From Providencia alcalifaciens (lineage in GTDB: Bacteria > Pseudomonadota > Gammaproteobacteria > Enterobacterales > Enterobacteriaceae), in assembly GCF_020271745.1 (NCBI RefSeq), contig NZ_CP084296.1, positions 3,348,001-3,412,000 on the forward strand: 64,000 bases of DNA, read 5' to 3'. The position numbers and the translations under genes are program-made. Under the pieces are notes generated by a model. That model was not told the DNA's origin, searched no databases, and saw nothing but the letters and a program-made list of their open reading frames with translations. Positions 59,945 through 64,000 of the stretch are shown piece after piece. Within the stretch, counting starts at the first letter, position 1. The number at the start of each line of letters is the position of its first letter.

Positions 59945-61048
59945 ATGAGCAAAATTCGGGTTGGTGTCATTTTCGGTGGTAAATCCACTGAGCATGAAGT
60001 TTCGTTGCAATCAGCTAAAAATATTATTAATGGATTAGATCGTAGTAAGTTTGATGTTTGCCTTATTGGTATTAATAAAGAAGGGCAATGGCATGAATAT
60101 GATGAGGCGAGCTTCCTATTACATGGTGATGATCCTGCTCATATCGCGTTAAATACTCCAAAACGTAGCATTGCAGTTGTTCCAGGTAAACAAAGTGAAC
60201 AATTCATTTCTCTAGAAGATGCTAAGCCTCTCCCGCAAATAGATGTTATTTTCCCAATTGTCCACGGTAACTTAGGTGAAGATGGTTCTCTACAAGGTTT
60301 ACTGCGTATGGCGAACTTGCCGTTTGTTGGACCGGGTGTTCTAGGCTCATCGGCTTGCATGGATAAAGATGTCACCAAACGCCTTTTAAGGGATGCAGGG
60401 TTACATATTGCACCATTTATTACGCTATTGAAAAGTGGTCGTGGTGAAATCAGCTATGCTGCAACGGTTGAGAAACTGGGCTTACCATTATTTATTAAAC
60501 CGGCTAACCAAGGTTCATCGGTTGGGATCAGTAAAGTTAATAATGAAAGCGAGTTTAACGCAGCATTAGATTTTGCATTCTTATTCGACGTAAAAGTACT
60601 GATTGAAAGCGCAGTAAAAGGGCGTGAAATCGAGTGTGCGGTGCTTGGAAATGAACATCCACTCGCTAGTCCATGTGGTGAAATCGTGCTGCATGACAGC
60701 TTCTATGCTTATCATACTAAGTATATTGATGAAAATGGAGCGTCTGTTGTTGCTCCGGCGGATTTAGAGCAGGATGTGAGTGAAAAAATCCGCACAATTG
60801 CGCTTGAAGCTTATCAAGCTTTAAACTGCAGTGGTATGTCACGCGTTGATGTATTTTTAACAGAAACGAATGATGTTGTGATTAATGAAATCAACACATT
60901 ACCGGGTTTCACAAATATCAGTATGTATCCGAAACTATGGCAACAAGGTGGTATGACTTATCAAGAACTGATCAGTCGTTTAATTGAACTTGGGATTGAA
61001 AAATTCCAGCAAACAGCCGCGTTAAAAACAGCCTGTGATGAAATTTAA
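59945..61048 (+). CDS. ddlA: D-alanine--D-alanine ligase A
   Basis: 367 residues (E. coli DdlA 364), with a TGGAGTAAAT ribosome site. ATP-grasp enzyme: VIFGGKSTEHEVSLQSAKNI at the N-terminus, HGNLGEDGSLQGLL, KPANQGSSVGISKV, and the metal site VINEINTLPGFTNISMYPKLW near the end. It makes the D-Ala-D-Ala dipeptide of cell wall. Single gene, intact. Confidence 0.96.
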   Translation: MSKIRVGVIFGGKSTEHEVSLQSAKNIINGLDRSKFDVCLIGINKEGQWHEYDEASFLLHGDDPAHIALNTPKRSIAVVPGKQSEQFISLEDAKPLPQIDVIFPIVHGNLGEDGSLQGLLRMANLPFVGPGVLGSSACMDKDVTKRLLRDAGLHIAPFITLLKSGRGEISYAATVEKLGLPLFIKPANQGSSVGISKVNNESEFNAALDFAFLFDVKVLIESAVKGREIECAVLGNEHPLASPCGEIVLHDSFYAYHTKYIDENGASVVAPADLEQDVSEKIRTIALEAYQALNCSGMSRVDVFLTETNDVVINEINTLPGFTNISMYPKLWQQGGMTYQELISRLIELGIEKFQQTAALKTACDEI

Positions 61049-61069
61049 TCTCTGATATTTATGTAAGCT

Positions 61070-61096
61070 TTGCCGATAGCAGACAGCTATCGGCAA
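61070..61096. terminator. Bidirectional terminator after ddlA
   Basis: Perfect 11-base stem TTGCCGATAGC / GCTATCGGCAA, 5-base loop, between convergent genes. Confidence 0.65.
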
Positions 61097-61117
61097 TATC
61101 ACTATAAAGTTAACGCA

Positions 61118-61906
61118 TTAATTCACTAGGTTTTTGTTGCACCAAACATAATTGATGTAACGGAACAACGGCTCAAATCCAAATTTTTTATATAAATCAA
61201 ATCCTGCTTCTGAAGCATCTAAAAAGCAATGCTCGACTCGTTGCTGGCGACAAAATGCGAGAGCATAATCAATAAGCTGAGAAGCATAGCCTTTACCCTG
61301 AAACTTAGGTTCAGTACCGATATCGTCGAAACGCGCCAATTCGCCTTCAATGGTCACCGTCATGGATGTTGCGGGCTCTCCATTCACTAATAAGACTAGA
61401 TGGAATTGTGGTGCGCCTTGCTGCAAGGCATCTTCGTGGTAGCGAACATACTCTTGGATCACTGTATCGTGCTCTTCTGAAAGATAGAAGGCAGAAACTA
61501 ATGGTTTAGCCCAAAGAGATAAATCATGGTTTGCAAGTACGATATCTACCTGATTATCAGGCAAATCAACTTCTTTTTGCTGTGACAAAGTTAGCGCCAT
61601 TGCTGTAGTGACGCTGTCACGTTTATAGTTAAGTGCTTCAATATCTTTGACGACTTTTGGTAACATCTCTTCAGGGATCACCAAGGTGTGGTTCTTTTTC
61701 TGTGATACAAAGAGGTTGTACGCTTGCATAAAAGCATGATGGGTAGAGTCGGGTTGCAGATAGATAAAATTGAACGCTGGGGAATTTAATGGCGTTAAAT
61801 AACAAATTGTATGTTGTGCAATCTGGATACTGTGCTCACAAATCGAAGTCCAAAACGTCTTTTCGATCGATTGGTAATGTCGTAAATAGTAGAGCGGTAT
61901 GTTCAT
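61118..61906 (-). CDS. GNAT-family acetyltransferase, two-domain
   Basis: 262 residues with an AGGTAA site. The N-terminal 120 residues have no clear motif; the C-terminal GNAT domain shows FDDIGTEPKFQGKGYASQLIDYAL (acetyl-CoA loop) and LDASEAGFDLYKKFGFEPL. Acceptor unknown. Confidence 0.85.
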   Translation of the reverse strand: MNIPLYYLRHYQSIEKTFWTSICEHSIQIAQHTICYLTPLNSPAFNFIYLQPDSTHHAFMQAYNLFVSQKKNHTLVIPEEMLPKVVKDIEALNYKRDSVTTAMALTLSQQKEVDLPDNQVDIVLANHDLSLWAKPLVSAFYLSEEHDTVIQEYVRYHEDALQQGAPQFHLVLLVNGEPATSMTVTIEGELARFDDIGTEPKFQGKGYASQLIDYALAFCRQQRVEHCFLDASEAGFDLYKKFGFEPLFRYINYVWCNKNLVN

Positions 61907-62671
61907 TAGTCAGTTACCTGATACAAAATGTGTTAGTTAAAATGGAGCAAATAACAAATCTGACCCCATGTAAAATTCTGTTAACTTATTGGCAGTAAAG
62001 CCTTTGTGATCTATCTATTGATAATAACTAAACCTTTAAAATCAGCAACCGTTGCGGTAGTTGTCATCCTATTTTTGGCTTTAGATCTCACTCTTGTGCA
62101 ACGCTTTCACTGTTATTAATCAATATCTATAAAGTAAATTTAAAGATGAGTTAAGGCGTTTCGTGCGATATGCAGATAGATTGTCATTTGATGCTATCTT
62201 ACATTGCTCATTTACTCTATAAAATGTCATGTAAATTTATAAAAAGCTTTGTAACTCAATGAGATTATCTTACTAATTTTTCTATTATGATAGTAGAAAT
62301 AAAGAGATCGTACCTGCATAAATATGCTAAATAGAGTGACGTAAATAAGATGAATGGCGTTATAAATCGCGACTACTCAGGATTGGTATACAAAATTAAA
62401 TATCAAAAAATAAGTTTGATAGATGCCCAACTAAAGAGTTTTTAGCTTAGTAAAATAGGCAAGCGTATTTGGCTCTACATGATGCGTCTTTAGGCAAATA
62501 GCAGTCCAAAAAACATTGTCTAAGGAGTAAAAACACACTTCGTTGTGAGTCATTTTATGGGATCCTAATAAATTAACTGAAAGTTCCTAGTCTATTGATG
62601 AAATTGAGATTGCTGTCACCATAGTACATGGGATAGCATTTATTGAATTAAGAGAAGATTAAGGAATTTTT
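61907..62671. other. Long intergenic region without a recognisable gene
   Basis: 765 AT-rich bases. A 31-codon frame at 62350 is the longest with an ATG and good composition, but it has no ribosome site and is not called. It holds the yqfB promoter. Confidence 0.45.
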
Positions 62672-63010
62672 GTGAATAATATCCCCGAAACCATTACGTT
62701 CTTTGAGCGTTTATTACCACTGGTTGTTTCTGGTGAAAAAGTGATCACTATTCGTGATGAAAGTGAGAGTCATTATGTGCCAGGCTCGGTTGTCAAAGTC
62801 TATGCTTTAGAAACCGGTGATTACTACACCGATATTGAAATACTTTCTGTTGAGCCGCTTAACTACGATGATATTTCAGAGTATCACGCGACTCAAGAAG
62901 CGATGACATTGGAGACGTTGAAAGCCTTAATTCGTGAAATTTATCCAACAGAAAATTGCCTGTATGTTATTCATTATCGATTAACAACGGTAAAAGCCGA
63001 ATCACGATAA
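62672..63010 (+). CDS. yqfB: N4-acetylcytidine amidohydrolase (YqfB, ASCH domain)
   Basis: 112 residues, GTG start with AAGGA six bases before it. The catalytic ASCH motif is G-E-K23-V-I-T26-I-R-D-E-S-E-S-H, with Lys and Thr matching K21 and T24 of E. coli YqfB (103 residues), and Glu in QEAMTL. It removes the acetyl group of N4-acetylcytidine. The protein is complete; the C-terminus is a few residues longer. Confidence 0.93.
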   Translation: MNNIPETITFFERLLPLVVSGEKVITIRDESESHYVPGSVVKVYALETGDYYTDIEILSVEPLNYDDISEYHATQEAMTLETLKALIREIYPTENCLYVIHYRLTTVKAESR

Positions 63011-63116
63011 CGGTTTTTCACTGCGTTATAAATGCTTTTGTGGCTGGAGATACATCACTGTAATATTTGGTATTATCAAGGTAGGGGTAACTAATAAATA
63101 CCGAGTATAAAATAGA

Positions 63117-63148
63117 CGCTCTATGGAAATAACTGACGCCATAGAGCG
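63117..63148. terminator. Terminator between yqfB and dcyD
   Basis: Perfect 10-base stem CGCTCTATGG / CCATAGAGCG between convergent genes, followed by ATATTT. Confidence 0.7.
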
Positions 63149-63155
63149 ATATTTA

Positions 63156-64000
63156 TTATTTAATGGTTTTGTTGATTTCTGAATAGGCGAAAAGGGCTTG
63201 AGCGCCGCCAGTATGGACAAATAATACCGATGTTTTTTCAGAGGAATTGTCTAAATAATCAATTAAACCCGCCATCGCTTTACCAGTATAAACTGGGTCA
63301 AGAAGGATCCCTTCTTTTTGAGCTAATAGCGCTATTGCATCTAAGCCACCACGATTTGGCATGCCATACATTGGCGCAAAAAAATCATCCCAAAGTGTAA
63401 TTTCCGGTGTGTTTTTAATTTGCAGTAATTCTGCTAACTCATTTTGCAGCTTTTCAACTTTTGGCGCCTGATCTTGCTGTGTACGAGAAACGGTGACACC
63501 AATGAGTTGTGAAGTAGGGAGTAATTCTTGTAAGCCGATCGCTAAGCCAGCGTGAGTTCCAGCGCTACCAGAAGCCACAATCACTTTATCAAATTCAATA
63601 TTGGTCGGTTTTTGTTGGGCAATTTCAATCGCACATTGAACGTAACCTAATGCGCCCAGACCGTTAGAGCCGCCGACAGGGACGATATAAGCATCTTGCA
63701 AGTCTAACGATTTAATTAACTCTGCCATTTGTGCTTGTGGATCGGTTAATTCATCACACATTATGCATTGAGTACCAAATAAATCGGTGAGTAGTTTATT
63801 GCCATTATGCAGGAAATTGCTGTCTTCACTTTGAATAGGATTTTCTAATAAAGCGACACATTTTAGCCCGTACATTGCCGCTACGGCAGCAGTTTGACGG
63901 ACATGGTTAGATTGAATTGCACCCGCTGTCACGATAATCTTTGCATTTTGGGCTAAGGCATCCGCCATTAAAAACTCAAGTTTACGCAACTTATTTCCGC
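63156..64000 (-). CDS. dcyD: D-cysteine desulfhydrase (partial at right edge)
   Basis: The frame is open to the right edge; about 280 residues of about 328 are visible. It begins with the G-N-K-L-R-K motif, whose Lys carries PLP in this family, and continues [49 protein letters not shown]-like, and [21 protein letters not shown]. Splits D-cysteine to pyruvate, sulfide and ammonia; close relatives act on ACC. E. coli DcyD was the model. A TTG at 63989 is internal, not the start. Confidence 0.93.
   Translation of the reverse strand, partial: GNKLRKLEFLMADALAQNAKIIVTAGAIQSNHVRQTAAVAAMYGLKCVALLENPIQSEDSNFLHNGNKLLTDLFGTQCIMCDELTDPQAQMAELIKSLDLQDAYIVPVGGSNGLGALGYVQCAIEIAQQKPTNIEFDKVIVASGSAGTHAGLAIGLQELLPTSQLIGVTVSRTQQDQAPKVEKLQNELAELLQIKNTPEITLWDDFFAPMYGMPNRGGLDAIALLAQKEGILLDPVYTGKAMAGLIDYLDNSSEKTSVLFVHTGGAQALFAYSEINKTIK

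Noticed and set aside
62350-62445. 31-codon frame beginning MNGVINRDYSGL
   Set aside because: No ribosome site, no similarity recognised, and such a length is expected by chance in this AT-rich stretch.

Overview
The window looks like chromosome of a Providencia-type member of the Morganellaceae. Evidence for this is the low GC (about 40% by eye), E. coli-like gene order in long blocks (ldhA-hslJ, ydbH-ynbE-ydbL, azoR, hrpA; ydgI, ydgH, pntAB, uspE, fnr), two PapC/MrpC-type fimbrial loci, an MrpJ-like regulator with the SQQQISRYE signature, and a tyrosine decarboxylase plus tyrosine permease pair known from Providencia. No rRNA, tRNA, CRISPR array, prophage or intact insertion sequence was recognised. 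The genus call is inference from gene content.

Layout. 1-2.3 kb: the end of a fimbrial operon (usher C-terminus, two-domain adhesin) facing an MrpJ-like repressor gene. 2.9-21.7 kb: housekeeping and stress genes (grxB, hslJ, ldhA, ydbH-ynbE-ydbL, azoR, hrpA, ydgI, ydgH, pntAB, uspE). 21.8-29.6 kb: fnr with an FNR-like autoregulatory site, a quinone oxidoreductase, the tyrDC-tyrP tyramine module with a near-perfect TyrR box, and a PadR regulator with a near-perfect Fur box and a coupled small basic protein. 30-37.5 kb: the yhiI-rbbA-yhhJ ABC export operon and ahpC-ahpF with an OxyR-type site. 37.5-45.4 kb: small accessory genes (YebB-like hydrolase, MocR regulator with a divergent GNAT, NADAR protein, AEC transporter, MliC-like inhibitor, amn). 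45.4-55 kb: AT-rich DNA with IS and gene remnants, then a ten-gene fimbrial operon: major pilin, PapH/MrpB-like subunit, usher, chaperone, six minor pilins, and a decayed eleventh pilin. 55-64 kb: yehS, azlCD and leuE amino-acid exporters, a TPR membrane protein, RND and LysR remnants, ddlA, a GNAT, yqfB and dcyD (cut by the window edge).

How they work together. Several genes belong to the aerobic/anaerobic and oxidative-stress switch (fnr, ldhA, azoR, ahpCF, grxB, pntAB), and for fnr and ahpC a matching operator can be read directly. The tyrDC-tyrP pair would import tyrosine and convert it to tyramine, with TyrR sensing aromatic amino acids. The second fimbrial operon is the main accessory element: it has four consecutive related minor pilins and no two-domain lectin adhesin, so its tip may be a multi-subunit structure. 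No wholly new defence or mobile system was found. The best leads are the glutaredoxin 2 that has lost its second active-site cysteine, the TyrR-controlled tyramine operon, the Fur-PadR-small-protein unit, and the tandem tip-pilin array with its decaying duplicate.
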